Positions 33,147-44,194 of a DNA stretch of 64,000 nt are shown piece by piece. How positions within the stretch are numbered: position 1 is the first letter of the stretch; every line of letters starts with the position of its first letter. A program made the translations under genes and the position numbers. Below the pieces are notes generated by a model. That model was not told where the DNA came from and did not search any database. It saw only the letters and a program-made list of their open reading frames with translations. The stretch is from Pseudeuparius sepicola (Eukaryota > Arthropoda > Insecta > Coleoptera > Anthribidae), in contig OY987304.1 of NCBI GenBank assembly GCA_963920635.1, positions 565,501-629,500 of the forward strand. Reading direction: 5' to 3'.

Positions 33147-34822
33147 AGTACAGTAAAATTGGTCCAAAACCCAAACATCCAAAAAGAAGTCCTTTCTAGC
33201 GCGAAATAGTTCCATACCCTCCTAAGAGTTACTTAGTACTAAAAAGTTACACCACCACCAGCGTCGGGTTTCGGGGGGAGGGGGTGAAAAGGGCAGGAAA
33301 TTCTTATTTTTCACTGTTTTGCGTGAATATCTAGTAAACTATGAGGTTTAGCGCAAACGTCATCCTATACGCAAATTATATACATTAAATTCCGAACAAG
33401 AATTGTTATATACAGAGTGAACGGTTTCCATGACATTTAGGGGTAAAGATTTCTTTGTTTTTATTTCACGTAGTTGTTGTTGAAAAAACTTAAAATGATT
33501 ACAGTATAAATTAGTAACTGAATAATGTATGTAGAATATATACATATAGATATATCTATGCATATATAGATACATATTACCACCCATAGATTGTTATTTT
33601 TTGTCACAACATAACCTCATCATAAGTATATGACTAAATATGTCCAATACAAGTTAGTAGCCTTAGTTAATTTGTACTCACTTTTTGCCCTCATTCATTA
33701 GCGTTCTGATTTCCATTCGTTCTTTTATGTCAAATCATTCCCATATCTAATTTGTCCTTAGCTTGTAAAAATGAGAAAGTCATGAATAGGAAGCTCATAT
33801 GAAAAACAAGAAAATATATTAAACAATCTATATTGAAAAAATGGGAGGGAAATCAAAATGATACAAAAGGTTATAAGTTTTAGGTGAATCATTAATTGCG
33901 TTATCAGTCAGCACCAAATAGTTCACTCGGGCTGGTGAGAGGAAACAAATCTTCGTGTTCTTCGTCCACTTGAGAATCATCATTTAAATCGTCGTCGATG
34001 ATTACAGTATCTCTATTGAGACATGCAAGTCCTAAGCAATTGCTGCACATACTTGAACAATTGAGACCACTTCTTCGACACTCGCAGTTTTGAACGCATC
34101 CATCTCTGCAGAAGCATACGATGAGGATTGTTTAATATATATTTTCTTGTTTTTCACATGAGCTTCCTATTCATGACTTTCTCATTTTTTCAAGCTAAGG
34201 ACCAATTAGATATGGGAATGATTTGACATAAAAGAACGAATGGAAATCAGAACGCTATAATGAATGAGGGCAAAATGTGAGTACAAATTAACTAAGGCTA
34301 CTAACTTGTATTGGACATATTTACTGTCTATACTTATGAGGTTATGTTGTGACAAAAAATAACAATCTATGGGTGTAATATGTATCTATATATGCATAGA
34401 TATATCTATATATATTCTACATATATTATTCAGTTACTAATTTATACTGTAATCATTTTAAGTTTTTTTAACAAAACTACGTGAAATAAAAACAAAGAAA
34501 TCTTTACCCCTCCATATCATGGACACCGTTCACTTTGCCATAATTCTGTATATAACAATTCTTGTTCGGAATTTAATGTATATCATTTGCGTATAGCATG
34601 ACGTTTGCGCTAAACCTCATAGTTTACTAGATATTCACGAAAACTGCGAAAAATAAGAATTTCCTGCCCTTTTCACCCCCTCCCCCTGAAACCCGACGCT
34701 GGTGGTGGTGTAACTTTTTAGTACTAACGCTTAGGAGGGTATGGAACTATTTCGCGCAGAAAAGACTGTTTTTTGGATGTTTGGGTTTGGCCTAATTTTG
34801 TGCGTTAGTTTTACTGTACTAC
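33147..34822. mobile_element. Long foldback with Cys-rich coding centre
   Basis: Arms of roughly 680 bp (33147-33825 and 34130-34822) pair through TTTAGTACAGTAAAA, CCCAAACATCC, CACCACCACCAGCG, TATATAGATATATCTATGCA-like repeats and AAAACAAGAAAATATAT. The centre (33825-34130) is unique and encodes the C-terminal fragment listed next. Confidence 0.7.
33905..34125 (-). pseudogene. Cys-rich C-terminal fragment of a transposon protein
   Basis: The - strand frame reads CFCRDGCVQNCECRRSGLNC, then SSMCSNCLGLACLN, an acidic stretch (IIDDDLNDDSQVDEEHEDL) and ELFGAD before a TGA at about 33907. The C-x-C..C..GL.C...C..C.G..C.N pattern is a Cys-rich tail met in several uncharacterised insect transposon proteins. 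No start or upstream domain is present. Confidence 0.55.
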
Positions 34823-35687
34823 TTCGGTAAAAAACGAAAAATGACGACATGAAAATGACATAAACGACATGTAAAAATTGCGGACAAAAAATACAGGGTG
34901 TGTGGTTAGTGCTCAGGAGTTTGAGGGTGAAACAATGCGGTATTGCAGGGGGGTATACGGCGAAAATATATGTTAAGAAATCGTATAAATAGATTTTGTA
35001 GAATTTATATATTAAATTTTACAACAAAAAAATTATTGCTACGCACATGGTACGTCCAAAAACATTTTAATTAGAATGAGATTAACCTGTCTATAATAAA
35101 CGTTTATAGTTTTATAAAATGAAATCCTCAATTTAAATAAAATAAACGCTTCTCGTCTTAAAAAACAAATATTTGTACGTTTTGTTGCACGATCACATTG
35201 TGCTACAATGTCTAAAGGATTTGGCGAGCAAATACGCGACTAAAGTGACACCGTTTGTTTTTGTTTGACATTATTCACCTGCGATATAGAATAGAATAAT
35301 AAAACTAAGACTTAGACAAATAGTGATGTTACTATGGGTTATAAAATAATAATGTAATACAATTGATGGAACAATGTATAATCATTATTGTTTCTTTATT
35401 GCACTGGTATTAAAAAAAGAAGCACATTTTGAATAATTATCTGCCTGTTTTGTTTGTACATATTGGCAAGAACATAAGGTACCACAAATACAGGGTGATT
35501 AGGTTTTTTCTAGGAGCCCAAATTTTTATTTTTATTGTTCCAACCGTTAAAAAGATATTCAAACGAAATTTGGTACCTACACAGCATCCAGTGTCACAAA
35601 ATGTAGCAATACCTAGAGTTCTTGAATGGGGACAGTTAGGACATTAATGTCACTTTTTAACAGAAAAAAATAATTTTTCAAAAGTTA
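34823..35687. other. Intron DNA with lone mariner-type ends
   Basis: ACAGGGTGTGTGGTTAGTGC at about 34892 and ACAGGGTGATTAGGTTTTTT at about 35491 look like unpaired MITE ends. A 72-codon open frame at 35429-35647 lies across the second and has no motif. Confidence 0.4.
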
Positions 35688-36885
35688 TACAATGTGTCCC
35701 GGCTAAGAATGACCAACATGGCGATCTTGCAAACGGTGAGAGATAGAACAACGGTTAAATAGGGAAAAAGTTGCGCAATTTTAAGATAAATAAAATGGCT
35801 CAAACAGATTTCTAATATCTTTTTTCGTTTTGGAGTTATTTAAAAAAAGTAAAATTTTGCGTCTTCTATTTTATTTTTTTCTGAAGTTGTTATCAGATAG
35901 GAAAAAAAGAAAAGCACTTCCTCATGTCACTTTTGAACGGGATTTAAGATGGAGTTTTTAGATTTGTTCTACAACGTTTCGTTTTTGAGAAACCATCTTC
36001 AACTTTATTTTTTTAAATACGGACCTGGATTTTTTGCAGATTTTGAAATCGCTTTCCATTGCAAATGCCATAATGTATGGCACAAAATATTTTTAAAATG
36101 TTTTTTTTTGACAATTATACTGAAAATTCCTTTTTTTTCTAATGCGGCCTTGTATTTAATAAAAAGAAGTCTAAATATTAATTAGTACTGTCAACAATTT
36201 AACTTACAACTTATCTTTCATCGGAGAACCAAAAAAAGGACGCCAACAACTAATAACAGTCACATACGATAATAAAAAATAAATAAAAATCCTCCACCTA
36301 GAAGGTTTTGAAACAACGAAACTAACCCCTTGTCATTTGTCATAACTTCCACTGTATCATTTAGTTAATAATTTGTATTATTAGAAATGGAGGGTGCTTT
36401 TTCAAATTAAGACAAATTTAACATGTTAGCATGTCATATCTTGTGTCACAGAAATAGTGTAGAGGCCGAACGAATGTGTTGTTGCAATTAATAAATGGCA
36501 AAAGTTATTGGTTTCATTGGCTTAAAGCTTTCTTCTTACAATTAGAAAAAGCGAAGAATTTACTCCAAAACACAATGCGACACTGTTTGCTGTATATACA
36601 ACAACAGAGGAAAGCACTAACCACACAGGGCCATATTTAAAAATATTAAGTTTTCGAAGAAAAATAAACTGTAAGTTAAATTGTTGACAATACTGATTAA
36701 TATTTAGACTTCTTATTATTAAATACAGGGCCGCAATAGAAAAAAATGAATGAAAAAAAAAAGGAATTTTCAGTATAATTGTCTCAAAACATTTTAAAAA
36801 TATTTCCTATCACACATCATGGTATTTGCAATGAAAGGAGCTTTTAAGATCTGAAAAAAATCCCAGTCCATATTTTATGAAACTA
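35688..36885. mobile_element. Foldback family F1, copy 2, right end truncated
   Basis: Starts ACAATGTGTCCCGGCTAAGA and repeats the arm of copy 1 (ACAACGGTTAAATAGGGAAA onward). The right arm is recognisable to about 36880 and then breaks at the junction with the THAP-exon element. Confidence 0.6.
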
Positions 36886-37296
36886 TCATAATCATTTAAG
36901 AAATTTTCAATAAAAATTATGTTGAAAAATAATTATATTGGTCCTATTTACAAACAAAACAATGCACTTTATCATAGTAAAAGGTAGAAGAAATTTGAAG
37001 AAGTTATATCGAGAAAAAATAAAGTTTTAGGGCATCATTCAAAGGTAGCTTGTTAAATACTTACCTGTGAAACGAAATCCCGGGCTTTTACTTTTCACTT
37101 CTGCTTTTGCAACCAAACGCCGAACAATTCACCATCGTAAGAGTATATTTTTCCCTTAATCACTGACATCACTGTTACTTTTAATTCACAAATTCAAAAC
37201 GTACTCGCTTTGTCTGCCACATATAAAATGGCCGCCGTTCAAAATGACTGCAGGGTGGGTAAGGCTGTGTCCTCTCTCTTTTCTTGTCTAAGAATA
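36886..37296 (-). mobile_element. Decayed THAP-exon transposon, copy 2
   Basis: Inverted relative to copy 1 at 290-1028 and about 85% alike by eye. Keeps the CTTAGACAAG-type end near 37280 but lacks the opposite end. Adjoins the mariner insertion at 37312. Confidence 0.55.
37065..37135 (-). pseudogene. THAP-domain first exon with premature stop
   Basis: Reads MVNCSAFGCKSRSEK then TAA, where copy 1 has CAA; beyond it PGISFHR and a GTAAGT donor. Start codon is intact here. The two copies therefore carry different disabling changes. Confidence 0.65.
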
Positions 37297-37311
37297 TGAT
37301 AGATATATATA

Positions 37312-39466
37312 CAGTGTGTCCACGGATTGATGTCGGAATAGGTGTAAATGACAAAAAAATTTCGAGTTCAAATTTGACCATTTGGGGTTCAGCCCTGCTT
37401 GGATAGAAACTAATTTGTGCCATATTTGTAGTTTCGAAAAATCAAGTAGGCTTTGACAGGAACGATTTATTTATTTTCTGTGTAGGTTAAGTGCCTTTTC
37501 TGAACAAGATATCGAAAAATGTTATTAGAAAAAGTTGCTTAGAATTCAAAATTATGTCCCTGTGCAGATTTTCAAAATAATTGGCCTACTTTGATTTTAA
37601 TCCATTTCATTTAGGTAGTTGAACTTTTATATTGCCGAACACACATTTTCAGTCAAGTTGGCATGTTTTTATTATTTTTTTTAAACTGTTCAGTGCAGTT
37701 TGGTAGTTATATCCTGTGGGTTTTAGCGTATTAATAAAAAACTGCCAGTAGGACTGAAATTTACAAGATACCAAAATTGCATTTAATTCCTCCGGTGACA
37801 GAGATCCCACCAAACGGTAACAATACCTTATTTTAGCAATAAAACGACCTGTCACCGTCTTGTCAACTAAAACATCTACCTACATTTTCAAAAAAAGCAA
37901 AGAAAGTTTTCACCTCGATAAAACAATATGTTAACACTTCAGCAGAAAATTTATGTTATTCAGTGTTATGGAATTGGTAACCGTTCGTTCCCTGAAGTTA
38001 TTCGAAGATTTAACGAAAAATATCCTGAAATCCCCTTAGTTGACAGAACAGCGTCAATGATAGTTCATAAGTTTCTCGCGACTGGAAGTGTGCTTAACCA
38101 GAAAAAAACGAAAAAACGTTATGATGAGGATGATGCGGCTACCTTGCTTGTTTACAATTCGGTAGAAGAGGACGCAAAGAAACCTTTAAGATCCAGAGCT
38201 GACCATTTGGGTATAAGTAAGTCGCAGATTCAAAAAATTTGCAAAATTAATAAAATTCGCGCATATAAACCAACGTTTGTTCACACTTTGGAAGACGGTG
38301 ATGAAGCCAAACGACTTGAATTTTGTCTCAAACTAGGTGAAAGAATTATGCATGACCAAAGTTTTTACAGAAATATTATCTTCTCGGACGAGTCAACGTT
38401 TACGACCAACGGTGTCCCGTCATCACAAAATTGTAGATTTTGGAGTCAAACAAACCCGAATTTTAGAATCGCAAACAAAAGTCAGTACTTTAAAAAAGTG
38501 AATGTCTGGTGTTGTCTTTCATATCATTACGGTGTGATTGGCCCATATTTTATTGAGGGTAGGCTCAATCAACATAAGTATTTAGATATCTTAAATTGGT
38601 TTATCACACAAATCCCGCAAGGACAGCAACATTTATATTTCCAACAAGACGGATGCCCATCGCACTCTACAATACTTATTTCTAATTGGCTAAACAGGAA
38701 TTTTGAAAACCGCTGGATTGGGCGCTCTACCCGTGAGCTAGAATTCAATGAGGATGGGCCCATCCTATGGCCACCTAGGTCGCCAGACTTAACGGTAATG
38801 GACTTTTACTTCTGGGGTCGCATCAAACAGAGGGTTTATGAGCAACCACTGCAAAACAATGAAGAAGTGCTTAAGAATAAGATTAGAGTGACCATAAATA
38901 CGATACCTTTAGAAGAAGTTCAGCGCAGCTTCGGCGAATTCCGAAGAAGACTTGAGTTGTGCGCTGACAAAGGCGGTGATTTGATAGAATAACATAGTGT
39001 TTATTTTATATTGATTTTTTTTTCATTAGGGGTTAGATAGTGTTTGCTTTGTTTATTGTTTTAATGTCAAATCTTAGCAAATTCTAGCAATGGAGTTTAA
39101 AAAAATAATAAAAACATGCCAACTTGACTGAAAATGTGTTCGGCAATATAAAAGTTCAACTACCTAAATGAAATGGATTAAAATCAAAGTAGGCCAATTA
39201 TTTTGAAAATCTGCACAGAGACATAATTTTGAATTCTAAGCAACTTTTTCTAATAACATTTTTCGATATCTTGTTCAGAAAAGGCACTTAACCTACACAG
39301 AAAATAAATAAATCGTTCCTGTCAAGGCCTACGTGATTTTTCGAAACTACTAATATGGCACAAATTAGTTTCTATCCAAGCAAGGCTGAACCCCAAATGG
39401 TCAAATTTGAACTCGAAATTTTTTTGTCATTTACACCTATTCCGACATCAATCCGTGGTCACACTG
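37312..39466 (+). mobile_element. Full-length mariner-family transposon with about 360-bp TIRs
   Basis: Ends CAGTGTGTCCACGGATTGAT and ATCAATCCGTGGTCACACTG, TA at 37310-37311 and 39467-39468. Inverted arms extend to about 37672 and from about 39108 (TTGGCATGTTTTTATTA). Arms differ at only a few sites, and the transposase frame is open, so it may be recent and potentially autonomous. Confidence 0.9.
37928..38992 (+). CDS. Mariner-family (IS630-Tc1-mariner) transposase, 354 aa
   Basis: Cut-and-paste transposase acting on its own TA-flanked ends. Residues 1-55 (LTLQQKIYVIQCYGIGNRSF, EVIRRFNEKYPEIP) form the DUF4817-like helix-turn-helix start of insect relatives; 60-130 a second DNA-binding region with HLGISKSQIQKI. 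The DDE_3-type core shows FSDESTF (D154), FQQDGCPSHST (D241) and WPPRSPDLTVMDFYFWG (D292). Fifty residues separate the second and third Asp, longer than the usual 34-41. ATG lies about 255 bases inside the left TIR's inner edge. Stop TAA at 38990. No frame break; likely functional. Confidence 0.9.
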   Translation: MLTLQQKIYVIQCYGIGNRSFPEVIRRFNEKYPEIPLVDRTASMIVHKFLATGSVLNQKKTKKRYDEDDAATLLVYNSVEEDAKKPLRSRADHLGISKSQIQKICKINKIRAYKPTFVHTLEDGDEAKRLEFCLKLGERIMHDQSFYRNIIFSDESTFTTNGVPSSQNCRFWSQTNPNFRIANKSQYFKKVNVWCCLSYHYGVIGPYFIEGRLNQHKYLDILNWFITQIPQGQQHLYFQQDGCPSHSTILISNWLNRNFENRWIGRSTRELEFNEDGPILWPPRSPDLTVMDFYFWGRIKQRVYEQPLQNNEEVLKNKIRVTINTIPLEEVQRSFGEFRRRLELCADKGGDLIE

Positions 39467-39468
39467 TA

Positions 39469-41117
39469 TATTTGCAATAATAATTAATGAAAAATAATGT
39501 TGCCCGAAAACTAATAATTAATGTCCGAATTGCAAATACGGTATTATTTTTACTCCGTAATTAAATTTCCAAAGATCGATAAAAACTAAAACAATCCGCT
39601 TAATTACAACAATAGAAGTCGCCGTATATTTTATTAAAATATTCAATTTGCCGCGGCTTTTGTCCGTTCGAAAACAGCGTTTTAATTAAAATTTCGTACA
39701 ATGCCACTGATAATTATTAATTAGGGCAAAAATTGCGCGGGCCGTACCCCAAAATGCCGAAAACAAATTTATTCTTTGAATTGTGTTTTGTCGAATTAAT
39801 TTATTTTCAGCCGCAATATCGGGAAAATGTATAATGCATAATTTTTAATCAAATGTTCGAATCGCGCGTCGCGCATAATTATTTTTTAGGTATGTAAATG
39901 GTCGCGCGGCAATAATTTTGTAAAATCGGTTTCCACGAGGTCCGAATATTTCAAATGTATTTTATGTGCGTCGACAGAAATCTACTTTTTTTTTAATTAA
40001 TATTATTATAAAATTTATCATCGCGCGTTTATTTATGTGTCTGGATTGTGGTGTGCCCTTTTGACCTTAACACGTTTCATATGCACAATATTTAAAACAA
40101 AAAATGTTTGGTTAGCTCATTTACCATCTGAAAAATAAAACTTTAAATAAGTTTTAACTTGTTTTGATGCGAGTTCTAATAATTCTTAATTATATTTTTT
40201 AACCAGTAAACCTTTCTATAACTATATTAATTAGGTATTACTATTTTGGGTATATAAACCTAAGTTTCATAAGATATATATTATATATAGTACTTAAACT
40301 TATGGTAAATTGTTAGTTTGATGCTTATTTTTCAGCCAGTATCCAGTTTTCGTTGTATTTTACTTTTGAGGACACATTTAGATTATTCGAAAAATACTAG
40401 TTTTAATTCTATAGAGATAGATAGAATGATTTAAAACAAAATAATTTAACTAAGTTTGTAGGTACTAGCTTTTAGATAATATTTAACCATTTTAAATTTT
40501 ACTAAACCAAAATAACTATACTTTCCACACAGTTTTGTGATAGATAAGGATCTTTTTTGTCAAAGAAAACTAATGTAACCTAGTCAGAGCTTTAACAAAT
40601 CATTTTGAAAAGTATTTAAATCACAGATCTAATATCATTTCTCTAATATCAAATGATTTAAACAGTAAATCAATTTTGGCATGTCCAATGATTTAAATCA
40701 AAGATACTTTGTGTGTTCAAATGATTTATTTTGCAATAAATCATCTTTCGAAAGAGATATGAATTGATAAATGATTTAAATTATTAAGAATGATTTAAAT
40801 TAATAAAAAAATATTTACATAATTCCAAATAACTTACATTCCTAATAAATATTTCATTCGAAATGATTTAAATGCATTTTTATGATCATTTATTACGATT
40901 TAAATCATTCTAAATCGTAATAAATGTAGCTTTAAAGATTTAAGATTGCCAAATTGATTTAAGATCGTTTTGAAGTATGTATTTAAATCCTTTGAAAATT
41001 ATTTAAATCTCTAATAAATTTTTGCAAGTCCGTCTTCTGTTATTTTACTTTTTATTCATTGTGATATTTAAAATTTAACTTGCCTAGTACAGTTTTAAGC
41101 TAATTAATAGTTTTGAG
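39469..41117. other. AT-rich intron with GATTTAAAT motif cluster
   Basis: No gene. Between about 40600 and 41015 the motif ATGATTTAAAT or close forms occurs around a dozen times, in no fixed spacing. 39480-40600 shows nothing else. Confidence 0.4.
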
Positions 41118-42096
41118 TTAAAAAATAAATTAAAAGTAAAAAAATATTTTTAAAAAAAGCTTTTATTTAAATGCGCTAAAAAGAATAAAATAATCTTTTC
41201 TTTTAAAACTTTTACTATCAACTTATAACGTCATTCCACAATTTATATGATATAAAAGCTTGTCGCGAGATTTAAGTAGTGGTATTTACTTAGTTTGAAA
41301 ACTTAAATCTCGCGACAAGCTTTTATATCATATAAATTGTGGAATGACGTTATAAGTTGATAGTAAAAGTTTTAAAAGAAAAGATTATTTTATTCTTTTT
41401 AGCGCATTTAAATAAAAGCTTTCTTTAAAAATATTTTTTTACTTTTAATTTATTTTGTAATTTTTAGTTTGGCCAGGTGTCTGAGTCTATTCATCTCAGT
41501 TAACGCATCATTGTTGCAAGGTCGTTTGCCGGTTAGTTTAGAACAGTCTAGCTCTTCAATGAGGAGACCTTCTAATGACCATCTTGGGTGTTCCGCCATG
41601 TTGGATTTAGAATGACGTCACACATATAATCATGCATTGTCATCCAAATTAAACGTGTGTACAAAATTTCAGCTCGATCGGTTGAAATTTAACTAGTCCG
41701 CCATCTTGAGTGTTCCGCCATGTTGGATTTAGAATGACGTCACACATATAATCATGCATTGTCATCCAAATTAAACGTGTGTACAAAATTTCAGCTCGAT
41801 CGGTTGAAATTTAACTAGTCCGCCATCTTGAGTGTTCCGCCATGTTGGATTTAGAATGACGTCACACATATAATCATGCATTGTCATCCAAATTAAACGT
41901 GTGTACAAAATTTCAGCTCGATCGGTTGAAATTTAACTAGTCCGCCATCTTGGGTGATCCGCCATGTTTTATTTAGAATGACGTCACACATATAATCATG
42001 CATTGTCATCCAAATTAAACGTGTGTACAAAATTTCAGCTCGATCGGTTGAAGATATCTGCTTCAAAATTGAGTTGCAAGATTCCACCCGAACAAA

Positions 42097-42127
<31 letters not shown>

Positions 42128-42152
42128 CATTGCAAGTTAAATAAAAGCTTTT
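41118..42152 (-). mobile_element. Element S, copy 2 (inverted, four repeat units)
   Basis: Reverse-oriented copy of 1385-3035: hairpin at 41126-41452, the LRHLAKLKITK tail region, four 121-bp units (about 41578-42065), then (TACA)n at about 42098-42130 and TTAAATAAAAGCTTTT. Repeat number differs from copy 1 (eight). Confidence 0.65.
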
Positions 42153-42877
42153 AATTACTGGAGTTTGAGCGAAGATTTTATTTATTTCAAGTAAATTTTA
42201 GCTTTCAAGTTACTATTAGTTTTCATTCATATGATACTAAGTATATCAAACTTATCTAATATACTTTTAGAATAAAATTACGACAAATAACTAAGTTTTA
42301 TCTACTTTGAAGTTAAGTGCAACTAGTTTTAATCCAATCGCCAACATTTAACTATTTTCGAGAGTTTTTAACCGCTATAGATCCGTTTAGATTAAAGCAA
42401 CCACATGGTTTTGACAAGTTCTCGATAGTTTTTAGTCAAGTTCAAGGAAGCTACCACTAGTTTTACGATAATAAACAGTTTTAACGCAAAACGAGGAGAA
42501 TTAACTAATACATTCAAGTTTTAACTAGCTTTAAGTTAGTTTTACCTAATCTTTAATTAGGTTTGAGTTAGTTTCCCATTTTTAAACTAGGCTTGAGTTA
42601 GTTTTACCTTGTTTTAACGAGACTTGAGTTATTTTTTAACCAGCTAGGTTGACTTTTAACTTTTTTTTTACTTAGTGCATCTAAGTTTGATCTAGTTTTA
42701 CCTAGTTTTGAGCTAGTTTTACCTGGTTTTGAGCTAGTTTTACCTAGTTTTGAGCTAGTTTTACCTATTTTTGAGCTAGTTTTACCCGGTTTTGAGCTAG
42801 TTTTCGACCCGCGAGCGCGCGTCTTTTTCGCCGTACCTACCCCTCGCAACCGCCAACCGTAATTTCCTTGGCGACAG
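42153..42877. repeat. Degenerate AGTTTT-rich repeat and five 21-bp units before zinc-finger exon a
   Basis: 42280-42690 is full of loose AGTTTTAACTAG-like words. At 42692-42805 five clean units of TTTTGAGCTAGTTTTACCTR follow in tandem. The acceptor at 42877 is 70 bases further on. Possible splicing influence is only inference. Confidence 0.6.
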
Positions 42878-43191
42878 GTGGTGGTGGCATGCCTCAGTCG
42901 CCGACCGCGCCGCCGGCACAGCCGGGCGACGACTTCCGCTGCCGCCCGTGCAACAAGAGCCTGAGCAGCCTGACGCGGCTCAAGAGGCACATACAGAACG
43001 TGCACATGCGGCCGAGCCGCGAGCCAGTCTGTAACATATGCAAGCGGGTGTACAGCAGCCTGAACTCGCTGAGGAACCACAAGAGCATCTACCACAGGAA
43101 CGTGCGGCAACACCGCGCGGAGGGGGACGGGGGCGGGGGCGGGGGCGGCGCCGCGCCGCCGCAGGCGCACGCGCACTCGTTCTACTTGTAG
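42878..43191 (+). CDS. br: broad alternative terminal exon, zinc-finger pair a
   Basis: Acceptor TTGGCGACAG in phase 1, stop TAG at 43189-43191. After a Gly/Pro leader come two C2H2 fingers, both C-x2-C-x12-H-x4-H: one starting CRPCNKSLSSLTRLKRH and one starting CNICKRVYSSLNSLRNH, ending KSIYHRN, then a Gly- and Ala-rich tail. Finger pairs of this form bind DNA and define Broad isoforms. From memory it looks closest to the Z4 type, but the Z name is not proven. The coding region is strongly GC-rich, unlike its surroundings. The predicted 3' UTR is interrupted 108 bases downstream by a 13-kb element. Confidence 0.92.
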
Positions 43192-43325
43192 GATGCGCGG
43201 AAGATTTGAATACGCCGACTGGGGGGGGGGGGGGCTCCGTGTTTTTCAAATGTGGAAGGGTCTGAGAATTGATTTAGATCAATTATAATTATTGGCATCA
43301 TTTAGAGTAGAGATACTAAGAGAGC

Positions 43326-43361
43326 ACCAGACCAGACTTGTCGAAACCTGTCTGGTCTGGT
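43326..43361. repeat. Terminal hairpin of the palindromic element, left
   Basis: ACCAGACCAGAC and GTCTGGTCTGGT, perfect 12-base arms around a 12-base loop, 20 bases from the element end. The mirror copy is at 56260-56295. Confidence 0.85.
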
Positions 43362-43469
43362 ACTCTCCTAGGTTTTGACCGTCTCCCCACTCTCTGCCCA
43401 CTCCTATTAAAACAGCTAAATAGGAGAGGTTCAACTAAGATCTCATCAGACACGCAGATCATTTACAAC

Positions 43470-43760
43470 ATGTCCTTCTTAAATAGTTTAAACAATTTGC
43501 TGGTGAAAAATCTGGTGAATGTTCGAGATTTGGAAGTAAATAAAAAATTTGAGATCCAGTGTTTTAAGAGAATAAATACCAAGTTTGGGGAAAAGGTAGT
43601 GGCGGAATTTGCCGACTTCAAGACTATCCTGCCTCAGCGTTTTACGGAGCAATTAACTCGAGAGCGAATTGACGAATTGAATGGTGACGACAAAAGGTAT
43701 TTTTTAACAAGCTTGGGGCCCGTCGGCAAGACTACAAATATTATATTTTCTGAAGCATGA
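43470..43760 (+). CDS. Small ORF in left arm, 96 aa, candidate replication-type protein
   Basis: First in-frame ATG at 43470 gives MSFLNSLNNLLVKNLVNVRD; the frame is open further upstream only through non-ATG codons. Middle VNKKFEIQCFKRINTKFGEK and ILPQRFTEQL, end YFLTSLGP. The K.INTK.G / LP.RF pattern recalls small proteins found beside many arthropod virus-like and transposon sequences, which I suspect have a single-strand-binding OB fold; this is unproven. Poly(A) signals follow at about 43860 and 43915. A copy differing at one residue in the longer frame lies at 55861-56151. Confidence 0.5.
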   Translation: MSFLNSLNNLLVKNLVNVRDLEVNKKFEIQCFKRINTKFGEKVVAEFADFKTILPQRFTEQLTRERIDELNGDDKRYFLTSLGPVGKTTNIIFSEA

Positions 43761-44194
43761 GCGAGAGACTGCGGCGATATATGGAGGCACTCGAAGAGCT
43801 GAGACGCTTGATTATTATGTATGAACTAACTAAAAAGTTTAGAAATGTAAAATTGTAAAAATAAAAAATATTATTTGTTTGTGTGTTATTTATTTCTCTA
43901 AGCGGGTGTGGTTGAATAAACTTGTGTCAATCCAATGCCGGTTGTTAGTCAATTTTGCTTCAATTATGTCCGGACACAACTGACAATTTAAACAGCAAAA
44001 CATAAAAAATTGACTAGTGAATTATCCAGTGAGAAAATATTCTACATAATATCCAATTGGGCAATTGCTCAAGTCGGTCCTCCAAATTTCTCGAATATGC
44101 GTTTTTCCAAAATATTGTTTGTGTTTTTTACTTCGGATTTGAGGGGTATATCGATTGGTTTGATGCTGAGGGGTGAGAGGTTCGACCAACAGAG

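Noticed and set aside
42604..43176. 190-codon reverse frame over finger exon a
   Set aside because: Shadow of the real exon plus a translation of the 21-bp repeat (SSKLGKT units).
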